Assembly: GCA_021732975.1 (NCBI GenBank)
Contig: JAKFWC010000024.1
Coordinates: 405,399-469,398, forward strand
Source of the DNA: Planctomycetaceae bacterium
GTDB lineage: Bacteria; Planctomycetota; Planctomycetia; Planctomycetales; Planctomycetaceae
DNA: 64,000 nucleotides
Direction of reading: 5' to 3'
The position numbers and the translations under genes are program-made. Positions within the stretch are counted from its first letter, which is position 1. Each line of letters begins with the position of its first letter. Shown here one piece after another: positions 24,521-33,961 of this stretch. Below the pieces are notes generated by a model. It worked only from the letters and a program-made list of their open reading frames with translations. It was not told the origin of the DNA and searched no databases.

Positions 24521-27490
24521 TCAGCGTCGCGGCAGCGATACCAGTTCGTTTCGTCCCTCAATGACGATCCATTCGGTATCACCGGCCACGTTCTCATACT
24601 GAGATTCCGTTCCGGATGGCCAGCGGACGACGACTCGCTCGGCGGAGGGGATTGAGCCCAGACCGACTTCCAGCACGCGCTCGTTGCCCGATTCATATCC
24701 GTCGCCGGCGGTCAGTTGACAGATACGTTCGTCTCCGTCTGCAACGAGGACTTTGACTTTGGCACCGATGGCATCGCGGTGGCATTGCGTTCCCACCAAC
24801 TGCAAACGCAGCGCATGGTGTCCTACTTCCGTCGTGTTCTCGGCCAGCAAGACCGGTCGCTCCAGATCGGTGGCGACAAAATCGGTTCGACCATCGCGAT
24901 TCCAATCGAGCAGCGCTAAGCCTCGCGCCAAACGGAATTCATCGAACAACGAACCGGCTTGCTGACCCGCGAGTTCCGTAAATCGGCCGTCGGATTGCCC
25001 CTGAAAAACTTGCGCCTTCATCCGGAAGGGTTCGTTGACAAATTCGTCGATGTGGCCGTTGGCCACCACCAGATCGGACCAACCGTCACGGTCGGCATCG
25101 AGAAACTGCGTTCCGAAGCCGAGCGGTGCGAAGCTCGGTTCGCGCAGCCCCGCCAACTGCGTCTGATCCTGATACAACCCGCCGGGTTGCGAGAGATAGA
25201 GCGTGTTGGACTCCCGGGCAAAATTAGTGACATACAGATCCGGTCCGCCATCCCGATTGATGTCGGCACACGCGACGCCCATGCAGGCCTGTGCCAACCC
25301 GTTCGCATCGACCGCCACGCCGCGCGCGTAGGCTTCGTCGCGAAAACGCACTGGCGGGTTCGGTCCCGCGGTTTCATTGATGAGCAGGAAGTTCGCCGAC
25401 ATATCGTTGGCGATGAACACGTCAGGACGATCGTCGTCGTTGAAATCGGCAATCACCAAACCGAGACCGCGACCGAGGGGCAGGTCGAGTCCCGCCTCTC
25501 GCTGAACTTCCTCAAAGCGACCATCCCCGAGATTGATCGAAACGGTATCGAGGGCGGCGTCGAAGACGGTGGGCCGACAGACCACCGGCCGGCGCTGGTC
25601 ATCGAAGCAGGTGGCCGTCAGCAGATCTTTTCCCTGGACATAATTCACATCGAACAGTTCCGGCAGGCCGTCGCCGTTGAGATCGGCGATCGCACAACTG
25701 ACGGTCCACGCCTCCTGCCGGATTCCCGCGCTGTCGGTGATGTCCGTGTACGTGCCATCGCCATTGTTGTGAAACAATCGATTGCGACCAAGATTGGCAA
25801 CGTAGATGTCGGGGAAACCATCGTTGTCATAATCCCCCGCGGCAACCCCCTGAGAATATCTCGACTCATGAATCCCGGCGGCGTCGGTCACCGGTCGATA
25901 CTGCTCGCCGAGATGATTGCGATAGAGCGCATCACTCGGGCCCTCCGCCAGATCCGGTCTTTGCGGAGCCCCTTGCGGAAAATAGAGGTCGGGCCAGCCG
26001 TCTCGGTCATAATCGAGGACGGCAACGCCGGCACCCATCGTTTCGTAAATTTTCCGCCCCTCTTGAGGGTTTGTCGAATTCACGTAGCGAAAATCGAGAC
26101 CGGCCTGCTCGGCCCGATCTTCAAAGCGGATCGTCGACTCGCGCTGTGGAACGAGCGGCGACGGGGTGGGCATGCCGGACGACCACTGCGCCCAGTCCGG
26201 CAGGGGATAACGCTGCCTATCCTGCTCAAGATTCGGCAGACTTGCGAGGCTCGTGCGTGACAAATCGAGCGTGAGTTGTGTTTCAAGGCGTTCACGGCGC
26301 GCGATTATGGTCTGGTCGGGGCGCCCATTCCTCGTTTGTGACACGACACACCATCCCCAAGCCTCCCAATACCGTCCAACGGCTTCCAATTCATTGATCA
26401 TGGGAACCACCGCTTCGTTGGCCCGCGGTTCCGTCATCCGTTCGCTGAGATCGAGGATTCGTTGTAACCGACGACTGCGCTCAGTGTAGAACTCCCCCGC
26501 CTGCACATCGCTGAGGGATTTCAAGAGCTGACCCAGGAGAGCCATCGCGGAAAGATTTTCAGGTTCGCGTTGGACTGCTTCGAGGAGACAACGAACCGCC
26601 GTCGGTACCTCACCCTGGGAATTCAACCATTTCGCCCGGGCCAGCCAAATGCGGGGATTTTCGGCGACGGATGATATTGCGGTGTGCCAGGCGAGAAATT
26701 CGTGCGGCAGGAAATCGGCGTAGAGTTCGCCGAGAATGCCCTGCGCCTCATCGTTGTCGGGATCGACAGCCGTCATTTCGACCAGAATTTTCCGGGCCTT
26801 TTCAATCTCGTTCTGATCCAACTCCTGCATCGCAAACGGCAGCAGCGGAGATTTATCGGCGGGGTTCGTCTGCAGCATTCCACGCAGACGGTCGGGGTCG
26901 TTAATCGTGGGATTGACTGACGACAGGACAATCAGGTCCGCGCGCGTGAAAGCCTTCCGCTTCAACAATTCAATGAGACAATCCACCACTTTGCGGCGAT
27001 AGCCGGTCACGCCATAAATTTGTGCAAGGAGCCGATAGGCGTCCGGCGATTGCGGAGCCACAACCGTGGCCAGACGCAGCACACGGACTGCCGGGGGAAT
27101 GTCGTAGCTGGTCATCCAGCGGCTGCCGAGTTGGATGGCGAGCGGCCCCGTCTCTTTGGGAACGATTGTCGCCGCTGTTTCGAGAGCTTCACACGCCCGG
27201 TTCGGCTGACCGTGACGACTGGCTACTTCCGCAAGCATCAACCAGGCGGAGGCTCGCTTCGGTGACGCGCGAACGGCCTGCTCCAGCGCTTCGACCGCCG
27301 CCGCCAAATCGCGTCGAGCGACCGCTGATTTGGCATCCTGTTCGTATTCGGCAGCAGACTTGCCGGGGAGGAGCCAAAGCCCGCCGGACACGACGGTGAT
27401 GATCACCAGGACAGTCAATAGAATCGCGAACCAACCTCGGGAGGTCATCGCGGTTACGGCCGGATTGCTCATCGTTTCGAGGATAGTCAT
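24521..27490 (-). CDS. ASPIC/UnbV and FG-GAP (VCBS) protein with N-terminal TPR
   Basis: 989 residues from ATG 27490; a longer frame to 27655 runs into the IS remnant and lacks sense. The N-terminal membrane anchor is WFAILLTVLVIITVVSGGLW, then TPR-like helices (AAVEALEQAVRASPKRASAW) to about 400. A beta-propeller of FG-GAP/VCBS repeats follows (VAVLDYDRDGWPDLYFPQ, GDYDNDGFPDIYVANLG, IADFNDDDRPDVFIANDMS, LDADRDGWSDLVVANGHI). The C-terminal ASPIC/UnbV domain includes LTAGDGYESGNERVLEVGLG and VVVRWPSGTESQYE. The calcium-binding DxDxDG loops are visible. It is likely periplasmic, membrane-anchored and of unknown role, part of a big planctomycete family. Confidence 0.9.
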   Translation of the reverse strand: MTILETMSNPAVTAMTSRGWFAILLTVLVIITVVSGGLWLLPGKSAAEYEQDAKSAVARRDLAAAVEALEQAVRASPKRASAWLMLAEVASRHGQPNRACEALETAATIVPKETGPLAIQLGSRWMTSYDIPPAVRVLRLATVVAPQSPDAYRLLAQIYGVTGYRRKVVDCLIELLKRKAFTRADLIVLSSVNPTINDPDRLRGMLQTNPADKSPLLPFAMQELDQNEIEKARKILVEMTAVDPDNDEAQGILGELYADFLPHEFLAWHTAISSVAENPRIWLARAKWLNSQGEVPTAVRCLLEAVQREPENLSAMALLGQLLKSLSDVQAGEFYTERSRRLQRILDLSERMTEPRANEAVVPMINELEAVGRYWEAWGWCVVSQTRNGRPDQTIIARRERLETQLTLDLSRTSLASLPNLEQDRQRYPLPDWAQWSSGMPTPSPLVPQRESTIRFEDRAEQAGLDFRYVNSTNPQEGRKIYETMGAGVAVLDYDRDGWPDLYFPQGAPQRPDLAEGPSDALYRNHLGEQYRPVTDAAGIHESRYSQGVAAGDYDNDGFPDIYVANLGRNRLFHNNGDGTYTDITDSAGIRQEAWTVSCAIADLNGDGLPELFDVNYVQGKDLLTATCFDDQRRPVVCRPTVFDAALDTVSINLGDGRFEEVQREAGLDLPLGRGLGLVIADFNDDDRPDVFIANDMSANFLLINETAGPNPPVRFRDEAYARGVAVDANGLAQACMGVACADINRDGGPDLYVTNFARESNTLYLSQPGGLYQDQTQLAGLREPSFAPLGFGTQFLDADRDGWSDLVVANGHIDEFVNEPFRMKAQVFQGQSDGRFTELAGQQAGSLFDEFRLARGLALLDWNRDGRTDFVATDLERPVLLAENTTEVGHHALRLQLVGTQCHRDAIGAKVKVLVADGDERICQLTAGDGYESGNERVLEVGLGSIPSAERVVVRWPSGTESQYENVAGDTEWIVIEGRNELVSLPRR

Positions 27491-27545
27491 TTCTATCCCG
27501 ATTGCAATCGGTCGGTCGGCTGGATGAACCACATCACGCGAACGT

Positions 27546-27761
27546 GTGTCGGTGTCACACGTGCCGGTCCGACGGGGGTTTTGTGCATTGAGCCGCACGA
27601 CGGTAGTCTGCACCCAGCGATGGAAAGTCGAGCGAACGATCGCCTGGCTGGGCAACTATCGCAGACTGCTCGCACGGTTCGAACGATATCCCCGACTATT
27701 CCTCGCCTTCGCCCAACTCGCCTGTCTCCACCGCTGCTTGAACCGGCTCCAACCCTTATGA
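27546..27761 (+). pseudogene. IS5-type transposase C-terminal remnant
   Basis: From about 27594 the frame reads TTVVCTQRWKVERTIAWLG then NYRRLLARFERYPRLFLAFA, the typical C-terminal region of IS5-family (DDE) transposases (ERTFAWLGRYRRL... in relatives), and stops at 27761. The DDE catalytic core upstream is absent, because 27490 and below is the ASPIC/UnbV gene. A decayed insertion. Confidence 0.8.
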
Positions 27762-27861
27762 AACCGCTTCTAGCGCGATTGCCTGCGAAACAGTAGATTT
27801 GAGCTAGGTTCTCACCGCAATTCAGGGGTCGGTAGGTACGGTGGCGTGACCATCGTTCGCT

Positions 27862-28138
27862 CCCCCCCAGAAGATAGATTCAACAGTTACCGGCGGAACA
27901 ATCTGCCGACCATCGGAGCAACAAAGTATGGCATCTCTCGTTCGTGACCGCCTGAGCGGCTGGATGGGAAACTCTCAGCCGGTTGCCCTTGGTCACTATC
28001 TCCAAGTTCAAGACGAAGATTTTCACCGGGCAACTTCAGAACGGACACCGTTACCAGTGCAGAAGCCGGTGCAGAATCGGGTGCAGCACGGAGCCGCACG
28101 CCGTCGCGACCCTTCGCACCATTTCCCCCAGAAAGCAG
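27862..28138 (+). pseudogene. Tyrosine-recombinase (integrase) C-terminal remnant
   Basis: In one frame the sequence reads RPSEQQSMASLVRDRLSGWM then GNSQPVALGHYLQVQDEDFH, matching the end of site-specific tyrosine recombinases with the HYLQV segment that carries the nucleophilic tyrosine. No integrase core lies upstream; a stop in the same frame occurs before 27862. The open frame continues through the terminator at 28139-28162 and into the opposite strand of tRNA-Lys. This is the layout of an integrase that once sat at a tRNA attachment site. Confidence 0.65.
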
Positions 28139-28162
28139 AAAACCCCGTGGAAAACCACAGGG
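28139..28162 (-). terminator. Rho-independent terminator of tRNA-Lys
   Basis: On the minus strand CCCTGTGG pairs with CCACGGGG around a TTTT loop, followed by TTTT (AAAA at 28139-28142 on the + strand). It lies 45 bp downstream of the tRNA 3' end. Confidence 0.85.
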
Positions 28163-28207
28163 TGCTGCTTGGTGCGAATCGTCACAAGTCCTTGCTAAAT
28201 AAACAAA

Positions 28208-28279
28208 TGCCCCCGGTAGGACTTGAACCTACAACAAACAGATTAAGAGTCTGCTGCTCTGCCATTGAGCTACGAGGGC
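28208..28279 (-). tRNA. tRNA-Lys (anticodon CTT)
   Basis: 72 nt on the minus strand: acceptor stem GCCCTCG/CGGGGGC (one G-T wobble), D-arm TAGCTCAATGGCAGAGCA, anticodon loop CTCTTAA with stem GCAGA/TCTGT, T-arm GTAGGTTCAAGTCCTAC and discriminator A. The anticodon CTT reads AAG (Lys). 3' CCA is not encoded, so it must be added. Confidence 0.95.
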
Positions 28280-28409
28280 GATGGGAGAAGTATAATCGGG
28301 AGACGCGGGATCGACAACTGTCGTTGCGGGCGATCCGGAAAGGCTGCGATGTTGGGGTTTTTATCGGGGATGAGGTTCCCTTCGGCCCCGTAATCCGGCG
28401 AGACGGACT

Positions 28410-29609
28410 TTAAATGGCGGTGCTGCCCCATAAATGGGGGATGGGGGCAGCGGTGAGGAGTCCACCAGGGGAGGTGCCTGGCAAGAGGTGCGTGGCGCCG
28501 TTAAGTCCGAACCAGGCGAGCAGCGTGGCCGCAATCTGGTCCGCGGTGATCGGCATGTCAGTGGGTTCGGAGGCTGTCGCGTCACTCGCACCGAGGACCG
28601 TCCCACCGGTAATGCCACCGCCGGCGACGACACCCGACCAGCACCCGACCCAGTGGTCGCGGCCGCCGTGCTCGTTCACTTTGGGCGACCGGCCCATTTC
28701 ACCCGTGGCGATGACAAGCGTGCTATCGAGCAGCCCACGCGACGAAAGATCGTCGATCAACCCCGAAAAGGCGCGATCGAACTGCGGGACAATAGTGTCA
28801 CGGTAATCGCAGAGCGTACTTGGACCACAACCCGCATCGCCGTGGCAATCCCACGTGTGTTGGTCTTTGAGCGTGTCGAACAGATTAACGGTGACGCATC
28901 GAGCCCCGCTTTCTACTTGTTGACGCGCTTGCAGCAAGAGGCGCCCGAAGTTCGAATCCCCATAGCTGCGACGGATCGCTTCGGGTTCTTCCCCGGGACC
29001 ATCGCCATCTTCCGCAGGGGACCACTTCGCCCCGAGGCAACCTGCGGTTTGACCGGCTGCGGCATGCACACCGGTTTGGTGGACTGAACGGGGTAGAATC
29101 ACATTGGATCGCGATGAAGTCCAACCCCAATGCTGGGCGACAATGGCACCGAAGTGCGGGTAATGAACGTTGCGGCCCGCCAACCGGCCGGTCTGCAGCA
29201 GTTGTTGACCGGTCTCATGAATGGGGGCCGCGTCGTGATGCAAGGTGCGAATGAGCGCACAGTGATCAAGCCGTTGTGCTAACAGCGGCAAGGCTTCGCT
29301 GAGTTGGACGCCGGGGATTTTCGTCGCGATGGCTTTGAGCGGGCCGCGGATCGATGAGGGCGCGTCGGGCTTGGGATCAAACGTATCGAGCTGACTTGCG
29401 CCGCCGGTCATCATAATGAGGATGGCGTGGCGATGCTGCGCCGAGTTGGCCTGCGCCAACGCGAGATGCTCGGCGAGCGTCAGGCCGACCACGCCCGCGC
29501 TACCGACGCGCAAAAAGTCCCGCCGCGACACGGCGTCGCGCGATTCGTGTCCTTCGACCGGGGACATTCCCAACCCTTTGCCCCAGAAGCGATCCCACCA
29601 ACCCACCAT
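28410..29609 (-). CDS. DUF1501 domain-containing exported protein
   Basis: 399 residues. The Tat-type leader SRRDFLRVGSAGVVGLTLAE is at about 29-48. DUF1501 hallmarks: AILIMMTGGASQLDTFDPKP, CVTVNLFDTLKDQHTWDCHG, STLVIATGEMGRSPKVNEHG and GRDHWVGCWSGVVAGGGI. The protein is shorter than the DUF1501 copy at 2608-4020 and of a different subtype (DUF1501 paired with cytochrome proteins versus stand-alone). Starts at 29609 or at the ATG 14 codons downstream (29567) are both possible. No DUF1549 partner is adjacent. Confidence 0.88.
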   Translation of the reverse strand: MVGWWDRFWGKGLGMSPVEGHESRDAVSRRDFLRVGSAGVVGLTLAEHLALAQANSAQHRHAILIMMTGGASQLDTFDPKPDAPSSIRGPLKAIATKIPGVQLSEALPLLAQRLDHCALIRTLHHDAAPIHETGQQLLQTGRLAGRNVHYPHFGAIVAQHWGWTSSRSNVILPRSVHQTGVHAAAGQTAGCLGAKWSPAEDGDGPGEEPEAIRRSYGDSNFGRLLLQARQQVESGARCVTVNLFDTLKDQHTWDCHGDAGCGPSTLCDYRDTIVPQFDRAFSGLIDDLSSRGLLDSTLVIATGEMGRSPKVNEHGGRDHWVGCWSGVVAGGGITGGTVLGASDATASEPTDMPITADQIAATLLAWFGLNGATHLLPGTSPGGLLTAAPIPHLWGSTAI

Positions 29610-29900
29610 ATCACTCTACCAATCCGCAAGGACTGCGCAAAGAAGCCGGCGGGAAGTTCTCCTTAACAAAAGCCGGTCATCCAGGGTGGGGGCGTCCAGC
29701 CCCCATAATCGTTGATGGCGATGGCGAGACGGTTACCGCATCATCATCACTGGTAAACTCGGCATTTCACGCCGTTGCCCGCCGGGCGAGCGTCGTCTCT
29801 GTCGCGTGGATTTCCGGGGACTGTCGCCGGTTGTCGATTCTGCGTATTCTGCCGGAAGAACGCTTCTCGCCGTGTACACCTGCTGCAACGGAAATGCCGC

Positions 29901-30662
29901 ATGATTCTGGACCTGTTTCGACTGGACGGACGAATCGCCCTCGTGACCGGCGCCACGCGCGGCCTGGGCCAGGCGATGGCCGTCGGACTCGCGGAGGCGG
30001 GGGCCGACATCGTCACCGTCTCCCGTCGCAACGACTGTGACGAAGTCCGCGGCATGGTCGAAGCTGCCGGGCGAAAGTTCTGGTCATTTACGGCAGACCT
30101 CGGCTCACCGACCGATCGTGTCGGCCTGATGGACCGCATCATAGATACGACCGGACGAATCGATATTCTCGTCAACAACGCCGGAATCACTCATCGGCAT
30201 CGGCCGGAGGTGTATCCGCTCAGCGAGTGGAGCGCCCTGCTGGAAGTGCATCTCACGGCCGCGTTCGATTTGTGTCAGCAGGTCGCCCCCGGGATGTTGC
30301 AGCGCGGCCGCGGTAAGATCATCAACATCGGCTCGGTGATGACATACCAGGGAGGCTTCAATATCCCGGCGTATGCCGCGGCGAAGCACGCCCTTGCCGG
30401 GTTGACCAAGTCACTGGCCAATGCGTGGAGCAGTCAGGGAATCAACGTCAACGGCATCTGTCCGGGCTACTTTGAAACGACACTGTCCGACGCGCTGCAG
30501 GATGATCCGATTCGCGGGCCGCAGATTCTCGATCGCATTCCGTGCGGACGTTGGGGCCAACCGGAAGAGCTCGCGGGAACGGTGGTATTCCTGGCATCCG
30601 ATGCTGCGAACTACCTGCACGGCAGCATGGTGGATGTGGACGGCGGATGGTTATCGCGGTGA
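29901..30662 (+). CDS. SDR-family NAD(P)-dependent oxidoreductase (KduD/gluconate dehydrogenase-like)
   Basis: 253 residues from ATG 29901. An upstream in-frame ATG at 29775 would add 42 cysteine-rich non-family residues, so it is rejected. MILDLFRLDGRIALVTGATR resembles the N-terminus of 2-dehydro-3-deoxy-D-gluconate 5-dehydrogenases (KduD). Other motifs are VNNAG, NIGSV and YAAAKHALAG, the active SDR tetrad, and VDVDGGW at the end. It may oxidise a sugar acid; the substrate is unproven. Confidence 0.88.
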   Translation: MILDLFRLDGRIALVTGATRGLGQAMAVGLAEAGADIVTVSRRNDCDEVRGMVEAAGRKFWSFTADLGSPTDRVGLMDRIIDTTGRIDILVNNAGITHRHRPEVYPLSEWSALLEVHLTAAFDLCQQVAPGMLQRGRGKIINIGSVMTYQGGFNIPAYAAAKHALAGLTKSLANAWSSQGINVNGICPGYFETTLSDALQDDPIRGPQILDRIPCGRWGQPEELAGTVVFLASDAANYLHGSMVDVDGGWLSR

Positions 30663-30728
30663 TAGAGGGACAAAAGGACGCGAACTCGGGATCCTGCAAA
30701 GCACAAGCGATTTCTGCCCACTCAACTC

Positions 30729-31385
30729 TCAACCATTCACTCTCAACTTTTCTCGTTGCTTCCATACATCGCCCGAGAACAAGTCGACCATCTTTGCGAG
30801 GCCCGCCTCGACGAGTTCCTGGCCCGATACGAAGCGGCCGGGGCGACACCAGGATTTGATTCTTTCAACATCGCAGCCGAAGAGATTCGCCAGCAGGAGG
30901 TCGTGATCGACTTCCATCAATTGGAAGTGCCGGGCCCATTCGGCGGCTTCTTCCAGACGGACCTGCTCTTCGCTCTGCCAGCGGATGGGGTGAAACAACA
31001 GTGTTGCGTGCGGCGTGACGTATCGCTCGGCACACGCGGCCAAGGGCATGAGGGCCGCGGAACTGCATTCTCCCGCGACGACACCCACGGCCTGCAAACC
31101 CCGCAGACGGATGAGGCTCGCCAGCGCCAAGCCGATGTAGGCGCTGCCGCCGCAGGAATCGAAAAAAATCGTGCCGCTGGAATTGCGGGGCAGATGTAAC
31201 AGATGTTCGTGCAGATCGCCCGGTTTGTCAGCAAGTTCCCCCGCGATGACAATTTCCCAGCCGTTACGCGGCCCTTCATACGGCGGCCCCGCCCACGGAG
31301 GATTGGGATACGAACGGTATCCACTGCGGGGTTTACGGTCTTCGTCGCGGGAACGTCCGCGGCGCGGGATCGGCAATTTCGTCAC
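30729..31385 (-). CDS. ClpP/S14-type serine peptidase-like protein with a divergent active site
   Basis: 218 residues. The fold signature [20 protein letters not shown] corresponds to the ClpP/SppA-type crotonase-like core. The nucleophile is probably Ser109 ([14 protein letters not shown], compare ClpP ASMGAFLLAAG) and the base His132 (TLLFHPIRW). The C-terminal helix region [20 protein letters not shown] matches ClpP. At the ClpP triad Asp position the sequence is KSWCRPGRF, with no obvious aspartate. A long charged and proline-rich N-terminal tail (1-40) precedes it. It could be a ClpP-like protease with altered triad or an inactive paralogue. It is separated from dprA by an inverted repeat. 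Confidence 0.72.
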   Translation of the reverse strand: MTKLPIPRRGRSRDEDRKPRSGYRSYPNPPWAGPPYEGPRNGWEIVIAGELADKPGDLHEHLLHLPRNSSGTIFFDSCGGSAYIGLALASLIRLRGLQAVGVVAGECSSAALMPLAACAERYVTPHATLLFHPIRWQSEEQVRLEEAAEWARHFQLMEVDHDLLLANLFGCDVERIKSWCRPGRFVSGQELVEAGLAKMVDLFSGDVWKQREKLRVNG

Positions 31386-31456
31386 GCAAATACTTTCGAT
31401 AAAGAAATCTGTCCGCCCGTTTTACCGACCGAAACGCGTCACGACAAGAATGACCG

Positions 31457-31544
31457 TGTCAGAGCCGCGACCGTCAGAGAGCGCGTTCTTGCAGTGAAGC
31501 TCATCAGGAGAAGAACTCACTCTCTTACGGTCGCGGCTCTGACA
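31457..31544. repeat. 18-bp perfect inverted repeat
   Basis: TGTCAGAGCCGCGACCGT (31457-31474) and ACGGTCGCGGCTCTGACA (31527-31544) are exact inverted copies, between the dprA 3' end and the ClpP-like gene start; probably a terminator-like hairpin for dprA. Confidence 0.88.
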
Positions 31545-31545
31545 A

Positions 31546-32673
31546 TTATTTTCGCACCACGAAACCACCCGGCAGGCGTCGCACCAGTTGTCGCATTTCG
31601 AGAACGGTCAGCGTGGTCAGTACGCGGCTGGTTTCCAACCCCGCAGCCCGGACGACTTCATCCACCGAGAGCGCATCGGTCGGCACGCATTGCAGCACAG
31701 CTCGTTCCTGATCGCTGAGTAGCAATTCCGCAGGGTGATGAATTTTCTCGGCGGGCACGGCGGCTTTCGGCACGGGCGTCGTCAACGGACCGAGCGATTT
31801 CAACACGTCATCGACATCACGGATGAGCGTCACACCGTCACGAATCAGATCGAGGCAGCCGAGACTATGTTCGCTGTCGATTCGTCCCGGCACGGCGAAG
31901 ACTTCGCGGTTCTGTTCCATTGCATGCCGGGCCGTGTGCAACGCCCCACTGGCACGACCGGCTTCGACGACAATGACGCCGAGCGAGAGTCCCGCAATGA
32001 TGCGGTTGCGTTGCGGAAAAAGGCCGGGCAACGGTTGTTGACGGAGTGGCGATTCGGTCAGCAGCGCACCACTGGCTGCGACTTCTTCGGCCAGTTCGCG
32101 ATGCTCCGGGGGATAGATCGTTTGCAACCCGGTCGCAAACACGGCAAGGGTCCGCCCACCGGCTTGCAACGCGCCGCGATGGGCACACGCATCGATTCCG
32201 CGGGCCAAACCGCTCACCACGGTGATGCCCGCGCGGGCCAACGCCCCGGCGAGTTTCTCCGCGGTTTGACGACCGTATGCCGTGCAGTGGCGCGAGCCGA
32301 CAATCCCCACCGCAAGTTCATCAGCCGGGCGCAAATCGCCGCGGCAATACAGCACCGGGGGCGGATCGGCGATGCGCGACAGTCCGGCGGGATAGTCATC
32401 TCGGCCACGAACGAACAATCGCACGCCATCGCGCTGGCAGGCCCGCCATTCATCAATCGCGGTGGCAGGGTCGCTCAGACGAATCGCCGCCGCGAGTTTG
32501 GGACCGACGCCATTCACCCGCTGCAATTGATCCGTGTTGGCTGTCAGTACTGCAGCCGGAGTTTCAAAGGCATCGAGTAACGATTGCCACGTTCGCGGAC
32601 CAATGCCGTTGACGAGCATCAGCCGCAAGGCGGCCAAAAGCTCTGCGTCAGGTTCTATCGCGGATTGGTCCAT
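31546..32673 (-). CDS. dprA: DNA processing protein DprA
   Basis: 375 residues from ATG 32673. An upstream in-frame start at 32727 lies inside a repeat arm, so the shorter start is preferred. A helix-hairpin-helix region (about 20-65: VNGIGPRTWQS, VNGVGPKLA) precedes the Rossmann DprA domain: GIVGSRHCTAYGR, VSGLARGIDACAHRGAL, FPQRNRIIAGLSLGVIVVEA, GALHTARHAMEQNREVFAVP. The C-terminal part (about 310-375) looks like a winged-helix DprA extension (QERAVLQCV, SVDEVVRAAGLETSRVLTTL). It would load RecA on incoming single-stranded DNA during transformation. Confidence 0.95.
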   Translation of the reverse strand: MDQSAIEPDAELLAALRLMLVNGIGPRTWQSLLDAFETPAAVLTANTDQLQRVNGVGPKLAAAIRLSDPATAIDEWRACQRDGVRLFVRGRDDYPAGLSRIADPPPVLYCRGDLRPADELAVGIVGSRHCTAYGRQTAEKLAGALARAGITVVSGLARGIDACAHRGALQAGGRTLAVFATGLQTIYPPEHRELAEEVAASGALLTESPLRQQPLPGLFPQRNRIIAGLSLGVIVVEAGRASGALHTARHAMEQNREVFAVPGRIDSEHSLGCLDLIRDGVTLIRDVDDVLKSLGPLTTPVPKAAVPAEKIHHPAELLLSDQERAVLQCVPTDALSVDEVVRAAGLETSRVLTTLTVLEMRQLVRRLPGGFVVRK

Positions 32674-32685
32674 ACCTTCCACCGG

Positions 32686-32838
32686 AAGAAATCCGAGGTT
32701 CAAATGTCGAAATCCGAAGGAAATCATAACCTCGAAAAGAAAAAACGGGATTGATCGGAGGCGCTCCGAACCAGCACGTTTCTCATTTTTTGAGTTTTGA
32801 CCTTCCTTCGAATTTCGGATTTGAGATTTCGGATTTCA
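32686..32838. repeat. Inverted repeat upstream of dprA
   Basis: gaaatccgaggttcaaatgt... at about 32686-32722 is inverted to ...cggatttgagatttcggatt near 32803-32838. The spacer 32728-32861 holds only this element. Confidence 0.65.
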
Positions 32839-32861
32839 ACCAGGACGGCCAAGGATGGCGA

Positions 32862-33404
32862 TTATTGCTTGCGCACCAGCTTCATGCCGTTGCACATTTC
32901 TTTCGCCGGCGCACCGTTTTCCCAGCCGATGCCTTCGATTTCGATGTGATCTTTATCGACGATCGTCAGCGTCGCGGCGTGCATGTGCTTGTCCTTCTTC
33001 ACGTCGAGATTGCCGCCGCCTACGAACTCGAAGTTGATCGTTTTCGCACCGGCTTTCGGTGTGGCTTTCATTCGCGGCTGGTTGCCCAACATGCAATAGT
33101 GCGTCATCAGCAGGTCGGCACCGTCGGCGGTGTACATCGAAATCATCTCGTGATCCTGGCCGGGAAACAGCGTTTCCTGCACGGCCGTGCCTCCTGCGGT
33201 CAGTTTGATTACCGAAACCACTTCGTCGGTGGCTTTGCCGTCTTTGTCGGCAGCAACCCAGGTACCGACGAGGGTTTTCATCTTGTCCAAGCCGGCGTTC
33301 TTGACCGTCACCGCATGATGTTCGTGCTTGTCTTCACCGAACGCGACCGGACACAACGCCGCCAGAACCAATCCACCGATCCACATCTGTCGTAACATTT
33401 GCAT
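32862..33404 (-). CDS. Secreted DUF1579-like protein
   Basis: 180 residues with a signal peptide (MLRQMWIGGLVLAALCPVAFG; start at 33404 or at the second ATG 33398). The mature protein looks like a lipocalin-type beta barrel related to DUF1579: LDKMKTLVGTWVAADKDGKA, GGTAVQETLFPGQDHEMISM, DLLMTHYCMLGNQPRMKA, DHIEIEGIGWENG. The role is unknown. Possibly binds a small hydrophobic molecule. Confidence 0.82.
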   Translation of the reverse strand: MQMLRQMWIGGLVLAALCPVAFGEDKHEHHAVTVKNAGLDKMKTLVGTWVAADKDGKATDEVVSVIKLTAGGTAVQETLFPGQDHEMISMYTADGADLLMTHYCMLGNQPRMKATPKAGAKTINFEFVGGGNLDVKKDKHMHAATLTIVDKDHIEIEGIGWENGAPAKEMCNGMKLVRKQ

Positions 33405-33504
33405 GACTCCTGAACGGAACGAGCATTACTGAAACCGAACCACGCCAAGTAGTCGAAGGGACGGAACCGCAATCGACAGCGATCCGACAGAATTCAAAAA
33501 TTCG

Positions 33505-33961
33505 TACGCGGAGAAGCCGACGATTCCTCGGCCGTCACGGGCGGAGATCCTGGCGTTGTCTGTCCAGGGAATCGGGACTCACGTTGCACGAGTTGAAGGC
33601 CGAACCCGGCACGACATTGCATCCCGGTACGCTGTGTCGCGCGCTGCGGGGGGTGGTGAAACATGCGGGTCTCGATCCCGAAAAGGTCTTGTTTCTGGAT
33701 GAATGCGAGGCGAAGACGAACCTGGTGCGGACGCATGGTCGTGCGCCGGTCGGGACGCGGTTGGTGGCGAAGGTGCCGCACGGGCATTGGATCAACAACG
33801 TTCGTCTCCGCACTGGGACGACGCGGCTGACCGATCTGGAAGACGCCTGCGGCGAAGCGCTCAACCACTTCAGCACTGCCGAAATCCAAAACTACATGAT
33901 CCACGGCGGTTATCGCTACGAATCAGTGCAACACGCTCTAATGGGAGCCGGACCACGGTAA
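33505..33961 (+). pseudogene. IS630-family transposase remnant with internal deletion
   Basis: One frame carries the end of the winged-helix (LTLHELKAEPGTTLHPGTLC) and the start of the DDE core (DPEKVLFLDECEAKTNLVRT, HGRAPVGTRLVAKVPHGHW), then jumps to the C-terminal part (LTDLEDACGEALNHFSTAEI ... YRYESV). The middle, including the second and third catalytic residues, is missing. The only initiation codon near the conserved start is a TTG (33584). It overlaps the esterase gene by 24 bp at its end. Confidence 0.8.

Noticed and set aside
24189..24602. 137-codon plus-strand frame in the 24030-24520 gap
   Set aside because: It runs into the ASPIC/UnbV gene end and has no recognisable domain.
24959..26260. 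433-codon open frame on the plus strand
   Set aside because: Shadow of the ASPIC/UnbV gene; contains scrambled repeats of its antisense.
28139..28413. Apparent extension of the integrase-like frame through 28413, with a PPVGLEPTTNRL segment
   Set aside because: The segment is the opposite strand of tRNA-Lys, a known source of false protein tails; there is also a terminator at 28139-28162.
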